Part shown: positions 18,128-27,275 of the stretch, one piece after another
How the letters are laid out: each line of letters begins with the position of its first letter
How positions within the stretch are numbered: the first letter of the stretch is position 1
NCBI RefSeq assembly: GCF_004135735.1
Contig: NZ_CP012670.1
Location: 8,510,501-8,574,500 of the forward strand
Reading direction: 5' to 3'
DNA length: 64,000 bases
From: Sorangium cellulosum
GTDB taxonomy: Bacteria; Myxococcota_A; Polyangia; Polyangiales; Polyangiaceae
The notes under the pieces: generated by a model
Seen by the model: the letters and a program-made list of their open reading frames with translations, nothing else
Told to the model about the DNA's origin: nothing
The model's database searches: none
Made by a program: the position numbers and the translations under genes

Positions 18128-19987
18128 ATGGTGGCCGCATCTCCCCAGCGAAGTTTCAGCGCAGCGTTCGCTCGCTGGGCTCGACGCGTCCGGCGGCGGC
18201 TCGCGCTGGAGCTGATCCTCACCGGCGCGGCCGCCGGGATGGCGCTCGGCGCCGTGGGCGCAGCGGCGGCGTGGCAGACGCGTCACGGCCCGCTGCGGCC
18301 CTGGATGGCGGCGGGTGGGCTGATCGGCGCGGCGGCGGGTGCGGCGGTGGCGCGGCGGCGGCGGTGGTCGGATCCGAACGTCGCCTTGTTCCTCGACGGC
18401 AAGCTCGGTTCGGCCGAGTCGATCTCGACCGCCGTGGAGCTCGCGGCAGCCGAGCACGCCGCCGGCGGCGCACCGCAGGGCGGCGCAGCGGCGGGCCGGG
18501 AGGTGGTGCTCGCGCACGCCACGGCGGCCCTCCACAGCGCCGCCACCCGGCAGGTCTACGCGCCGGTATGGCGGTCCTGGCACGCCGGAGCGCCCCTGGC
18601 GGCCGCGGCCATCGGCTATTTCAGCTGGCTCCCTCTGCCGCCTGCTCCTCTGGCGGAAGCGCTCCCGCCCGGGGTCGAGCAGGTGCGCCTCGCGGAGATC
18701 GCCGGGCTGGAACGGGTCATCCAGCTCGCCGAGGTCGATGCGCGAGACGCCGAGCAGCACGATCGGCTGCGGCGACTCGCCGACGACGCGAAGGAGCTCC
18801 GAGAGAAGCTTCGGCGCGGCGTCGAGCGCCGCGAGGCGCAGTCGGAGATCGCCAGGCTCCGCGACGCGATCACGGCCGAGCGGCTGTCGCTCGGCGAGGG
18901 GGAGCAGCGCAACGGACTGGAGGCGGCGCTCGGCAAGCTCGGCGAGAACCCGGACCTCACGCGGGCGGGCAGGGCGCTCGGCGACCGCGACCTCGTGGCG
19001 TTCGACGAGGAGATGGAGCGGCTCGCGAACAGGCTCGAGAAGGACGATCGCGAACGGGCGAGGAGGACGCTCGAGGAGGCCGTCGAGGCCGCGAAGGAGG
19101 CAGGCGCCCCCGGGGTGGCCGAGGCGCTCGAGGAGCAGCGAGAGCTGCTCGATCAGCGCGGACAGGACGCCGACAAGCTGAGGGCGCTGGCGGAGGCGCT
19201 CGGTGAGGCGCTCGGCGACGAGGGGCGCGAAGCGCTCGGCGATCTCGGCCGGACCGGGAGCAACAAGGACGCGCAACGCCTCGCCGACAGCCTCGAGGAG
19301 GCGCTCGAGAAGCTGAGCCCCGAGGAGCGCAAGCAGCTCGCAGATCGCTTGAAGCAGCGGATGGCGCAGGCCCCCGCGGGCGCGCCCGGGGAGACGCTGT
19401 CGGAGGGGCAGCTGCGCGAGCTCGCCCGGCAGCTCGCGACGCCCGAGGGGCAGCAGCAGCTCGAGGACGCGCTGCGCCGGATGGCCCAGGAGGGCGGCCC
19501 GAGCAGCGAGGAGTCGCGGCGCCAGCGAGCGCTCGACGATGCGCAGCGCGGGGCGGGCGAGGCCGAGGGACAGATCGGCGGGGTACCCACGCCGCTGCCG
19601 ATCGCCGGCGAGTCGGGCACCTCGGGGCCGAGGAGCGGGGCGCCCGGCCAGAGCGGGCAGCAGGGCTCACCGGCGGGCGGCGCCGACACGCAGCAAGGGC
19701 CCGCGCACCCAGGCCACACCGAGGGGGGCCGGCCTGGCAGCCATGCGGGGCAGACGGGCGCCGTCGCTGGCGGGGAGCTGCGCTCGCGCGCCGACGCGCG
19801 GCTCAACCAGGGCAGGCCGATGCCCGGAAGCGTGGTGGGTCGAACGGCGGGCCGCGCCGGAGAGACCGCCAACGTGCGAGGAGAGGGCGCGCTCGGCGTC
19901 GTGGGGCCTCAGGAGATCGGCGGCGTCGAGCGCAGCGATGTCCCCGAGGAGTACCGCGAGCAGGTAGGTCGTTACTTTCAGCCGTGA
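18128..19987 (+). CDS. Large membrane-anchored coiled-coil protein (DUF4175-like)
   Basis: A 619-residue protein. The first 190 residues carry three hydrophobic segments (about 25-50, 58-78 and 160-178); the central 200-440 is a long, highly charged helical/coiled-coil region (Arg/Glu/Ala/Leu); the last 180 residues are Gly/Gln/Pro-rich and end in a conserved-looking motif DVPEEYREQVGRYFQ. This layout resembles the DUF4175-type proteins that accompany MoxR ATPases and von Willebrand/aerotolerance-type proteins in proteobacteria, although here no moxR is adjacent (one is at 32.5 kb). The start is ATG 18128. The link to that system is inference. Confidence 0.8.
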   Translation: MVAASPQRSFSAAFARWARRVRRRLALELILTGAAAGMALGAVGAAAAWQTRHGPLRPWMAAGGLIGAAAGAAVARRRRWSDPNVALFLDGKLGSAESISTAVELAAAEHAAGGAPQGGAAAGREVVLAHATAALHSAATRQVYAPVWRSWHAGAPLAAAAIGYFSWLPLPPAPLAEALPPGVEQVRLAEIAGLERVIQLAEVDARDAEQHDRLRRLADDAKELREKLRRGVERREAQSEIARLRDAITAERLSLGEGEQRNGLEAALGKLGENPDLTRAGRALGDRDLVAFDEEMERLANRLEKDDRERARRTLEEAVEAAKEAGAPGVAEALEEQRELLDQRGQDADKLRALAEALGEALGDEGREALGDLGRTGSNKDAQRLADSLEEALEKLSPEERKQLADRLKQRMAQAPAGAPGETLSEGQLRELARQLATPEGQQQLEDALRRMAQEGGPSSEESRRQRALDDAQRGAGEAEGQIGGVPTPLPIAGESGTSGPRSGAPGQSGQQGSPAGGADTQQGPAHPGHTEGGRPGSHAGQTGAVAGGELRSRADARLNQGRPMPGSVVGRTAGRAGETANVRGEGALGVVGPQEIGGVERSDVPEEYREQVGRYFQP

Positions 19988-20110
19988 TGACCCCTGGAAG
20001 CAACGCGCGCAGCGCGCGCCGACGCTCGGGGCCATGACGAAGTCCGGCGGATCCTGCGAGAGGCGGCGACCGCTGCATTGTTTGGGTGCAGTCTCTCGCG
20101 TGAGCTCCTC

Positions 20111-20970
20111 GTGATTGGCGAGCCCCTCGACGGCAAGAACGAGATCGTCCGTAAGATCGGCGGGGCGGCATGGGCTCCGTCTACGAGGCGCGGCGCGGGG
20201 GGGGCACCGGCCGGCGCGTCGAGGGCCCGACCCAGGTTGAGGGCCCCGGTTGAGCGGAGCGCCCGACCCAGGTTGAGCGCCCGACCCAGGTTGAGCGCCC
20301 GACCCACGTTGAGCGCCCGACCCACGTTGAGCGCCCGACCCACGTTGAGCGCCCGGCGACCGCCGCGGCGGCACCAACCCAGGTTGAGGACACGGAGGAC
20401 ACGGTCAGAGGCCACGGTCGCCCTCCGGTGATCCCCCTCCAAGGCCGCCGTGCGCGCAGCAATCGCCCTCGCCGCGAGCGCCGCCACCACGTTCGACCTC
20501 CTGCGTGTCCTCACGCCGCCCGCTCAGGCCAATGAGGCGCCCCCGCAACCACGGAGGGCGCTCGCCTCCAAGGACGCGCGGACGCGCCGCCACCATCCTC
20601 TCCTACCGCCTCGGAGCCAGTGTCGTATCGCAAGGTCACGCTGGTGCTGGTGCCTTCCGTCGTCACCGCCGAGGGCGACGGACAGGTCGTGCGGTCGCAC
20701 AATGGGATCATCGACATCGAGGGTCCATTCGGCAGCGTGCACAAGGTCCGCCTCGCGCGCGGCGCGAACCAGGTCACGGGCGAGAACGTCGTGGCGGCCA
20801 GCGGCACCTCGCCGCCCAAGCTGGAGCTCGACACGAATGCCACGAGCGCGTCTGGACGTCAGACGCCGCCGGCGACCGCGTCACGAGCGGCGCCGAGGAC
20901 CGCGTCAAGCGCCGTGCGCAAGCTACCCCCGGCGGCGAGCGCGGAGGGCGGCGGCCCGGAAGCGCCCTGA
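20111..20970 (+). pseudogene. Wrecked Ser/Thr kinase gene carrying a repeat array
   Basis: Remains of a Hanks-type kinase gene. From GTG 20111 the frame reads VIGEPLDGKNEIVRKIGG, the usual start of these kinases, and then loses frame inside the glycine loop: shifting by one base at about 20162 restores GMGSVYEARRGGGTGRR, so a single-base deletion is likely. At about 20226 the sequence turns into a tandem array, and the whole catalytic domain is missing. Further on, from about 20620, another frame gives a beta-rich segment (YRKVTLVLVPSVVTAEGDG, GSVHKVRLARGAN, PPKLELD) like the extracytoplasmic ends of myxobacterial kinases. The 20620-20970 part might be read as a small separate gene; that it belongs to the same dead kinase is inference. 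Confidence 0.62.
20226..20390. repeat. 18-base tandem array, core GACCCAGGTTGAG
   Basis: Head-to-tail 18-base units (CGACCCAGGTTGAGCGCC) with one position switching between G and C (CCCAGG to CCCACG) in the right-hand three units; partial units flank it. It lies between the two halves of the kinase pseudogene. The 14-base stretch CCGACCCAGGTTGA is identical to that in the array at 63.8 kb on the opposite strand. Confidence 0.9.
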
Positions 20971-20996
20971 GCCCCTGCCCGCCTCCAGGCCCGAGC

Positions 20997-22529
20997 TCAC
21001 TCATCAAACCCGAGCGCGATCGCACGGTTACCCGTCGCCCCATCACGGCCCTGGAACCCCGGACCGCCCGCGCCTGGCTCACCCAGCTCCGCCGTGAAGC
21101 CCTGTCCCTCGGAAGGCGGCACCGGCATCCCCTTGAAGGCGATGGCAAGCGAGTGTCCCCCCGTACCACCGCCGCCATCACCCCCGGCGCCACCGTGGCC
21201 TCCCATGCCTCCAGCGCACCCATCTTGCAGGCCATCCGGTGCGTCCCCCCCCTTGCCACCTTCTGCGCCCGCGCCACCGATCTGCCCGTGCTGTCCTGCG
21301 CCTCCGTTGCCACCCTTGCCGGCAACCAGGGTCACCTCCTGGAAGCGCAGCTCCGATGCAAGGCTGATCAGAGCGATGCTGGAGCCCCCGGCCTGACCGC
21401 CCCGTCCCCCCAGACCGCCGCATCCGCCCGTCCCCCCCGCCCCGCCGCCTGCGCCGCTGGTCGGGCCCATGGCGGGACACCGGGCCGCCTCGAATCTTCC
21501 CCTGGATGCGCCGCCGCCGCCCCCTCCTTCGCCAGGACGCCCCCTCGCCCCGTTCGCGCCGTCAACGCCCTTGTACCCAGACCTCGTGATCTGGCCCAGC
21601 CCCACCCCCCCTTCTCCAGGCGCGCCATCTTGTCCCCGCCCCCCTGGACCGCCAACGCTGCAGAACGCCGCTGCCCGCTGACCAATCCCTCCGGTGTTGG
21701 TTGCTCCCTCGGGCGAGCCAGGATTGCCTTGACCGGCCGTCGCGGGAGCGCCCTGCCCGCCAATGCCCCCGACCGTCACGTCCTCGTCGCACTCCAGCGG
21801 GTCCGATATCCCTCCAGCCCCCGACAGGGCCGAGCAGGCCGGCGCCCCATCCCCTCCGACCCGCCCCGGCTGCGCATCCATCTCGTAGTTGTCCGACGAC
21901 TCGCCGTGCTTTGCGTCCCCCGCCTGCAACGTGCACCGGACGAGCTCGAGCTTGACCTTCTCGGCCACGACGGCGATCGATGAGCCTCCCGGCCGTGCCG
22001 CGGGCCGCGCGACGACCTCCAGGCCTTCGAGCCGGGTCGACCCCCCGCCGCCCACGATCGTGAGCGGGATCTCGTCAGGCCCGGCGCCCAACGTGGTCCG
22101 ACGGTCCTCCTCGGCGAGGCGCCACTCCTGATCACAGGCGAGGCTCCCGTACACCTCGATGCCGTCCGCGGAGAGGACGACCTTCTCCATGAAGGTGCCG
22201 ACGCAGGCGTAGATCCTGCGCTGATCCGGCTCACGCCCGGCCGCTGCATCGATGGCAGCCGCCAGCGTGTTGAAAGGGCGCTCCTTCGAGCCGTCGCCCC
22301 GTGGACCCGCCTCGACGCTGACGAAGATGCCGCACGACGCGTCGGGCCCCTCCTGCAGGCCAGGAACGCAGCGCGGTTCACGAGGAGCCTCCCCGCCGGC
22401 GCTCCCGCTGCCTGGAGTGACGCCATGATCGCGTTCCGTGTAATCCAGAGGAAAGCAGCCGAGCGCCTGCAAGCCAGCCGCGAGCGACATCAATGCCAAC
22501 GCCCCGGACGCCCAATGAAATCGACGCAT
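20997..22529 (-). CDS. Glycine-rich beta-helix-like lipoprotein (cluster I)
   Basis: A 510-residue exported lipoprotein. The leader ends in the lipobox LQALGC near residue 22. Residues 50-230 look like a right-handed beta-helix/DUF1565-type domain: CGIFVS, then PFNTLAAAIDAA, RRIYACVGTF, VEVYG and repeated short strands. From about 230 to the end it is dominated by GGxGG and GAxG repeats, with interspersed cysteines, superficially like PE_PGRS proteins. A GGAGGAG site 6 bases upstream fixes the ATG at 22529. It is the last gene of a four-gene set with the PEGA/TPR, single-pass and kinase genes and has a clear homologue at 43413-44969. Surface display or matrix role is inferred. Confidence 0.85.
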   Translation of the reverse strand: MRRFHWASGALALMSLAAGLQALGCFPLDYTERDHGVTPGSGSAGGEAPREPRCVPGLQEGPDASCGIFVSVEAGPRGDGSKERPFNTLAAAIDAAAGREPDQRRIYACVGTFMEKVVLSADGIEVYGSLACDQEWRLAEEDRRTTLGAGPDEIPLTIVGGGGSTRLEGLEVVARPAARPGGSSIAVVAEKVKLELVRCTLQAGDAKHGESSDNYEMDAQPGRVGGDGAPACSALSGAGGISDPLECDEDVTVGGIGGQGAPATAGQGNPGSPEGATNTGGIGQRAAAFCSVGGPGGRGQDGAPGEGGVGLGQITRSGYKGVDGANGARGRPGEGGGGGGASRGRFEAARCPAMGPTSGAGGGAGGTGGCGGLGGRGGQAGGSSIALISLASELRFQEVTLVAGKGGNGGAGQHGQIGGAGAEGGKGGDAPDGLQDGCAGGMGGHGGAGGDGGGGTGGHSLAIAFKGMPVPPSEGQGFTAELGEPGAGGPGFQGRDGATGNRAIALGFDE

Positions 22530-22605
22530 CGCCAACTCCTCCATCCCCAAGAAAAGACTTCGTTCGCCCTCCGACGCCCCCTCGCCGCCTCGGCGCCCCC
22601 TCGCG

Positions 22606-23565
22606 CTAGAAGCTCGCGCCAACCAGCAGGCCTGCCGCCTCGGAGGTCATGAGCGGCACGGCGCGGAGCCCGGGGAGCCCGGCCTTCGGGCTCGGCGTGC
22701 GGCCCGAGGTGGTGAGCGCGTACACGGCGGTCCCAGCGAGCACCACGCCGCTGCCGACGAAGCTCCAGAAGGCGAGATTCCCCAGCGTGGTCTGCGATTC
22801 GCGAAGGTCGGCGCGCTCCGGGCTGCCGAGGACCGCCGCCTCGGCCCCCTCGCCCTTCGCCGTGGAGAGGAGCGCGAAGGTCACGCCCGAGGCGAGCCCG
22901 AGGAGCCCGACCGCCCCGCCCGCGACCACCAGCGGAATGCTCGGGCCCGTGTCCAGGCTCAGCGCGATGCTCTGATCCGATCCCTTCGCCACGAGCAGCG
23001 ACAGCGACGTCCTGGCCCCGGCGTGGCGCGCCTCGATCCTGCGCCCACCAGGGTCCACGAACACGAGCTTCTCGAGGGGCGAGCGCCCGACGAGCTTGCC
23101 ATCGATGAGCACCTCGGCCTCCTCGACGTTCACGCTGATGCGGAGCGTGCCCACCTGGGACTTCGCCTCGGCGAGCCGCTTCTGCAGGAATGTCCTCTTC
23201 TCGGCCTCCTCGCCGAGCGGGAACGTCTCCAGCGCGTACGTCAGGTGCTCGGCCGCATCACGGGGCTGGTTCACCTCCAGCTCGACGTTCCCCAGATTGC
23301 CGGCCACGTCGAAGCTCCGCTGGAGATCCCACGCCGCCTGGTACCGCGCCTCCGCCTCGACGAACCTCGCCTGGTCGTAGAGCCTGTTCCCCTCCCGGTA
23401 GAGCTGCGCCGCGCGTTCGCCGGCGCTCGAGCTCGCGGGCACGCCGTCGGCCGGAGAGTTGCTCCTCAACTGGGCCGTGCCGGCCGCGCTCGCGACGCTC
23501 GATCCCAGCAGGACCGTCGCGCACACGAGGAACAGATGCGGGGATCTCAACGATGGCTTTCGCAT
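22606..23565 (-). CDS. PEGA/TPR protein (cluster I)
   Basis: A 319-residue exported protein. A signal peptide (cleaved around ASA-AG) is followed by TPR-like helices (AAQLYREGNRLYDQARFVEAE and a RSFDVAGNLGNVEL motif), then a PEGA-type beta-sandwich (VGTLRISVNVEEAEVLIDGK, PLEKLVFVDPGGRRIEARHAG), and two hydrophobic segments near 220-245 and 275-295. PEGA domains are thought to bind surface polymers or peptidoglycan. It sits 76 bases downstream-facing from the glycine-rich gene and 41 bases from the single-pass protein gene, all on one strand. Homologues are at 42143 and 44990. Confidence 0.87.
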   Translation of the reverse strand: MRKPSLRSPHLFLVCATVLLGSSVASAAGTAQLRSNSPADGVPASSSAGERAAQLYREGNRLYDQARFVEAEARYQAAWDLQRSFDVAGNLGNVELEVNQPRDAAEHLTYALETFPLGEEAEKRTFLQKRLAEAKSQVGTLRISVNVEEAEVLIDGKLVGRSPLEKLVFVDPGGRRIEARHAGARTSLSLLVAKGSDQSIALSLDTGPSIPLVVAGGAVGLLGLASGVTFALLSTAKGEGAEAAVLGSPERADLRESQTTLGNLAFWSFVGSGVVLAGTAVYALTTSGRTPSPKAGLPGLRAVPLMTSEAAGLLVGASF

Positions 23566-23606
23566 GATGGCTGCCGGGAGCAGTGCGATCCGGAGAGGGC
23601 GACAGA

Positions 23607-24875
23607 TCAGTCGCCGAACGGACGCGGGGGCGCCGTCGTCCCCGGAGGCGATGAGGGCGACGCGGTGCTCGCAGCCGGCGGGACCCGTGGGGTGGACGGA
23701 GCGCTCTCGATCATGTCGTAGAGATCGTCCGACGACGTGGCGGGGGGTTTGGGCCGCCTCACCGGCACGGCAGGACGCGCCTGAGACGGACGGGCAATGG
23801 CGCTCCCGGCCCTGGAAGACGCGGAAGATGGGCTCGCGTTCGCCACGGCGGACGCCGCCGGGGCCTCCGGCGCGGCGGAGCCGTGTGGCTCTGCCACCGG
23901 AGCCTCCGGCGCGCCAGAGCCGTGCGGTGGCGCCGCGGGGAGCGAGGGCTCGCCGCTCGCCACCGGGACCGGCGCCATCGGAGGCGGCGGCTCGGGTCGT
24001 GCGTTCGGGGCGGGCATCGCAGCGCCGGGCTCTGGCGCCGGGGCGCGACCCTCCTCCGCGGTCGGCGCCGTGTCTTGACCGCTCGTCGAACTGGCGGCGC
24101 GCCACAGCACCCAGAAGCCCGCGACGGTCGCGCTCCCGAGGAACACGAGCAACGCGAACAGGCCGAGCGGGGCCCGGCGCCGCCGCGCGGCGAGCGCCAC
24201 CGCCGCGGCCGCGGCGGTCACCGCGGCGGGCTCGGGCCGCGCTGCGCCGTTCGACAGGCCGGCGCGCGGAGCGGCGTCCGCCTGGGGCGCGGCCGCGGCC
24301 TGGGACCGTTGCTTCCGGGACGAGTGGCCGCGCATGCCGGACAGATCGTCCTCGGGCGGCGGCCAGACGCCGCTGCCAACGCCGACGCGGGCCGTGCGCA
24401 CGCCGCCCGGGCGCGCGCCGCCTTGCTCCTCTGGAGCGCCCCGCAGGCCCGCCACAGGGATCCTGCGCATGGTCGGCCGGTTCCGCTCGTCAACGCCCTT
24501 CAGCAGCGACGGCGCGACCTGGATCTTCTGCAGGTCCATCGCCTGGTGCTCTCGATTCGGGGGGAGGGTGACCGGCGGGACATACACCTGCTTGTCGCTG
24601 GGCCCTGCCTCGCGGTCCTGCCGGCGCCGCGGCCTGGGCTCGCCCCACGGCGTCGCCCGCTCTGCGGGCAGCGCTGTGGCGCCGGGCGCGCCGTCTTCGG
24701 GCCGGCGGCGCTGCTCTTGCGCCCGCTGTTGCGGCGGCGAGGGGTGCTCCTGCGAGGCGAAGCTCGGCGTGTCATACCCGCGCGGAGACTGCTGCGGCTG
24801 CGTCGCGGCGTCGCCCGCCGGGACCTGGCTCGCCGGCTGCCCTGGCGAGCTCTTGTTCGCGTTCCTGTTGGTCAT
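23607..24875 (-). CDS. Pro/Ala-rich single-pass membrane protein (cluster I)
   Basis: A 422-residue protein with a disordered N-terminal half rich in Gln, Pro, Ser and Arg, one strong transmembrane segment at about 245-270 (LGLFALLVFLGSATVAGFWVLW) preceded by Arg residues, and a Pro/Ala/Ser-rich outer half. The cytoplasmic part contains VYVPPVTLPP, DLQKIQVAP and RPTMRRIPV, the last a plausible kinase target site. A GGCAGGA site precedes the ATG at 24875. The same layout is found in cluster II (46183-47373). It may relay signals from the kinase to the outside; that is inference. Confidence 0.78.
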   Translation of the reverse strand: MTNRNANKSSPGQPASQVPAGDAATQPQQSPRGYDTPSFASQEHPSPPQQRAQEQRRRPEDGAPGATALPAERATPWGEPRPRRRQDREAGPSDKQVYVPPVTLPPNREHQAMDLQKIQVAPSLLKGVDERNRPTMRRIPVAGLRGAPEEQGGARPGGVRTARVGVGSGVWPPPEDDLSGMRGHSSRKQRSQAAAAPQADAAPRAGLSNGAARPEPAAVTAAAAAVALAARRRRAPLGLFALLVFLGSATVAGFWVLWRAASSTSGQDTAPTAEEGRAPAPEPGAAMPAPNARPEPPPPMAPVPVASGEPSLPAAPPHGSGAPEAPVAEPHGSAAPEAPAASAVANASPSSASSRAGSAIARPSQARPAVPVRRPKPPATSSDDLYDMIESAPSTPRVPPAASTASPSSPPGTTAPPRPFGD

Positions 24876-25385
24876 TCCTGCCCCTCTCGCCACGCGCAAG
24901 GGCCGCGCTGCTGCCCCGCGTGGGCATCGACGCTTCGAGCACCTGGCCCCAGGATCCGCGCTGTCGTGGGCGCACCATCGAGGCGCTCGACCTCGACGGC
25001 TGCGCGGCGGATGCCGTGGCAGCTCACCGGCCAGCGCGCGTGCGCGGCGGGCCAGCGTCGTACGCGTGCTGACGGGTGCGCGACGGGTCGGAGCAGGCTC
25101 GGGGGGCAGGGCCACGGCATAGCCCCGAAGATAACCCAGCCAGCCGCCACCACCATGCGCCCAAGCATCATGGCCCCCCGCAGCGGTACACCGGCCGCGC
25201 CGGGAATGCACCAGGACCGGGAGGTCGCTGCCGTCATGGGCATGACAGAGCCACCTCGCGCCAGCACGCGTCGGTATCCCGGCCCCGGACGTCCAGCGAC
25301 CAGCGGTCCCGCGGACCGCCCGGACGCGAAGTTGTGCGTGGCCACCATCATGCCGCCTTGCTGGAACGCAGGGGTGCCGGCTCCC

Positions 25386-25675
25386 GCACCCAGGTTGGCT
25401 CCCGCACCCAGGTTGCGCTGCGACCGCGACCCACCCCACCCAGGTTGCGCTGCGGCTCAGGTTGCGCCGCGGCGCCCCCACCCAGGTTGCGCTGCGGCTG
25501 CGCTGCGGCTCAGGTTGCGCCGCGGCGCCCCCACCCAGGTTGCGCTGCGGCTCAGGTTGCGCCGCGGCGCCCCCACCCAGGTTGCGCTGCGGCTCAGGTT
25601 GCGCCGCGGCGCCCCCACCCAGGTTGCGCTGCCCACCTGCGACCCGCGGCGGCGCCCGCACCCAGGTTGCGTTGC
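25386..25675. repeat. 42-base tandem array, core ACCCAGGTTGCG
   Basis: Exact 42-base periodicity (ACCCAGG starts at 25533, 25575 and 25617) with degenerate units on both sides. Each unit carries two related cores, ACCCAGGTTGCGCTG and CTCAGGTTGCGCCG. It fills the 900-base gap between the cluster I kinase and the single-pass protein gene; the rest of the gap (24876-25385) shows no gene. The frames through it are open but repetitive. Confidence 0.9.
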
Positions 25676-25789
25676 CCACTTGCGCCGCCCACCTGTCGTC
25701 CAGCGCCATCGCCCGTCCCTCCACAGCGCGCATGGTAACGGTTTCGCTGCGCCGGACGACGTTCCTGGCAAACGCGGCCATTCCGGCCG

Positions 25790-27046
25790 TCAGCCAACCA
25801 CGGTCACCAGCAGCGCCAACGCGAAGCCGAAGAGCACCACGCTAACCACCAGCATCGCCATGGCCGCTGGGCTCGCCTCCGCGCGCGCCGGCCTTCGCCG
25901 CGCCCGGGCCGTCGCCCCGACCCGGACGGACCTCCGCGCCCCCGAGGGATCCGGCGGCGCCGCCTGCCACGTGGGCGGCGCCGCCTCTCCCGGCGCCGTC
26001 AGGCCGAACGCCTTCACCGTCGCGCTCAACGTCGGCGCAACGGCCGCGCGGACCGGCGGGAACGACAGCGGCGCCGTGCTCTGCCAGCGCGGCCCTGGCG
26101 GCAGGACGGGGCTCGCCCCCCGGATCAGCGCCGCGGCGACGCGCGAGAGCTCGCGCGCGAACGCCGCGGCGTCCGGAAAGCGGAGCTCCGGGCGCTTCTC
26201 GAGCGCCCTCATGATGGCGCGCTCGAGCTCCGGCGGGATCGGCCGCGGCGCGTAGCGCGACGGCGGCTCCGGGACCTCGACGGCGTGGGCGCGCAGCAGA
26301 TCCTGCAGGGGCTTCACGTGCTCGAACGGACCGCGCCCCGCGAGCAGGGTGTAGAGCACGACGCCCGCCGCATACACGTCCGTGCGAGCGTCCACCGCGA
26401 GCCCGGACGCCTGCTCGGGTGACAGGTAGCGCGGCGTGCCCACCAGCATCCCCTCCTCGGTCTGGTAGAGCGACGGCGCCGGCGCGCGGCCGTCGCCCTG
26501 CGCGGCCACCACCTTGGCGATCCCGAAATCGAGCACCTTCACCACCCGCCGGCCCCGCGCATCCGGGTCGCACACGAAGAGGTTGTCGAGCTTCACGTCG
26601 CGGTGGACGATGCCCGCGCCGTGCGCCGCGGCGAGGCCGGCGAGCGTCTGCTCCACGAAATCGATCGCCTCCAGCGCCGGCAGCGCGCCCCGCGCCGCGA
26701 GCTCCTCGCGCATCGTCCGGCCATAGAGCCGCTCCATCACGAGGAACGTCCGCCCCTCGGCCGTCTGCCCGAAATCGGTGACGGTCACCAGGTTGGGATG
26801 GGCGAGCCGCGCCAGCGACTGCGCCTCGACGCGCATCCGCTCGACGATCCGCGGCTCGCGGTTCAGATCGCGGTGCAAGAGCTTCACCACCACGGGCTTG
26901 TCGAGGCCCACGTGCGCGGCCTCGATCACCTCGCCCATCCCGCCTCGCCCGAGCCGGCGCAGCGGCCGGTACGGCGTGCCGAACAGCATGGTGTCGCTCA
27001 GCTCGGGCGCCCGAAGGCGGCAGTCTGCGTGCGAAGGCAAGGCCAT
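25790..27046 (-). CDS. Membrane-anchored Ser/Thr kinase (cluster I)
   Basis: A 418-residue Hanks-type kinase. Seen are the glycine loop RLGRGGMGEV near residues 31-40, the lysine in VVVKLLH, HRDVKLDNLF (catalytic loop with Leu for the usual Pro), DFGIAKV, the GTPRYLSPEQ activation segment and the DVYAAGVVLY helix; the domain ends near 300. A Pro/Ala/Arg-rich juxtamembrane region and a single C-terminal hydrophobic segment (VVSVVLFGFALALLVTVV) follow, with almost nothing outside. The first ATG (27046) is used; 26989 is a possible alternative. It is the most upstream gene of cluster I, separated from the rest by the 42-base array. Confidence 0.92.
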   Translation of the reverse strand: MALPSHADCRLRAPELSDTMLFGTPYRPLRRLGRGGMGEVIEAAHVGLDKPVVVKLLHRDLNREPRIVERMRVEAQSLARLAHPNLVTVTDFGQTAEGRTFLVMERLYGRTMREELAARGALPALEAIDFVEQTLAGLAAAHGAGIVHRDVKLDNLFVCDPDARGRRVVKVLDFGIAKVVAAQGDGRAPAPSLYQTEEGMLVGTPRYLSPEQASGLAVDARTDVYAAGVVLYTLLAGRGPFEHVKPLQDLLRAHAVEVPEPPSRYAPRPIPPELERAIMRALEKRPELRFPDAAAFARELSRVAAALIRGASPVLPPGPRWQSTAPLSFPPVRAAVAPTLSATVKAFGLTAPGEAAPPTWQAAPPDPSGARRSVRVGATARARRRPARAEASPAAMAMLVVSVVLFGFALALLVTVVG

Positions 27047-27275
27047 CCCCCCGCGTCGAGGTGGCGCCGCTGTCGTCGCGTGACGCGAGGATCGATATCC
27101 CCCCGCTCCCGGACCTCAAGCGCGCGGACGCACTTTTCCCACGCTCCCCCCGGAGCGCTCAAGAATTCAGCAGATCCGTGCGCGAGCGCATCATCGCGCA
27201 TTCCCGCGAGCGATCCCAAATTTCCACATCACATCGCACCCTCGTGCGATTTCCGATCACGCTCCGGTGACGCGC

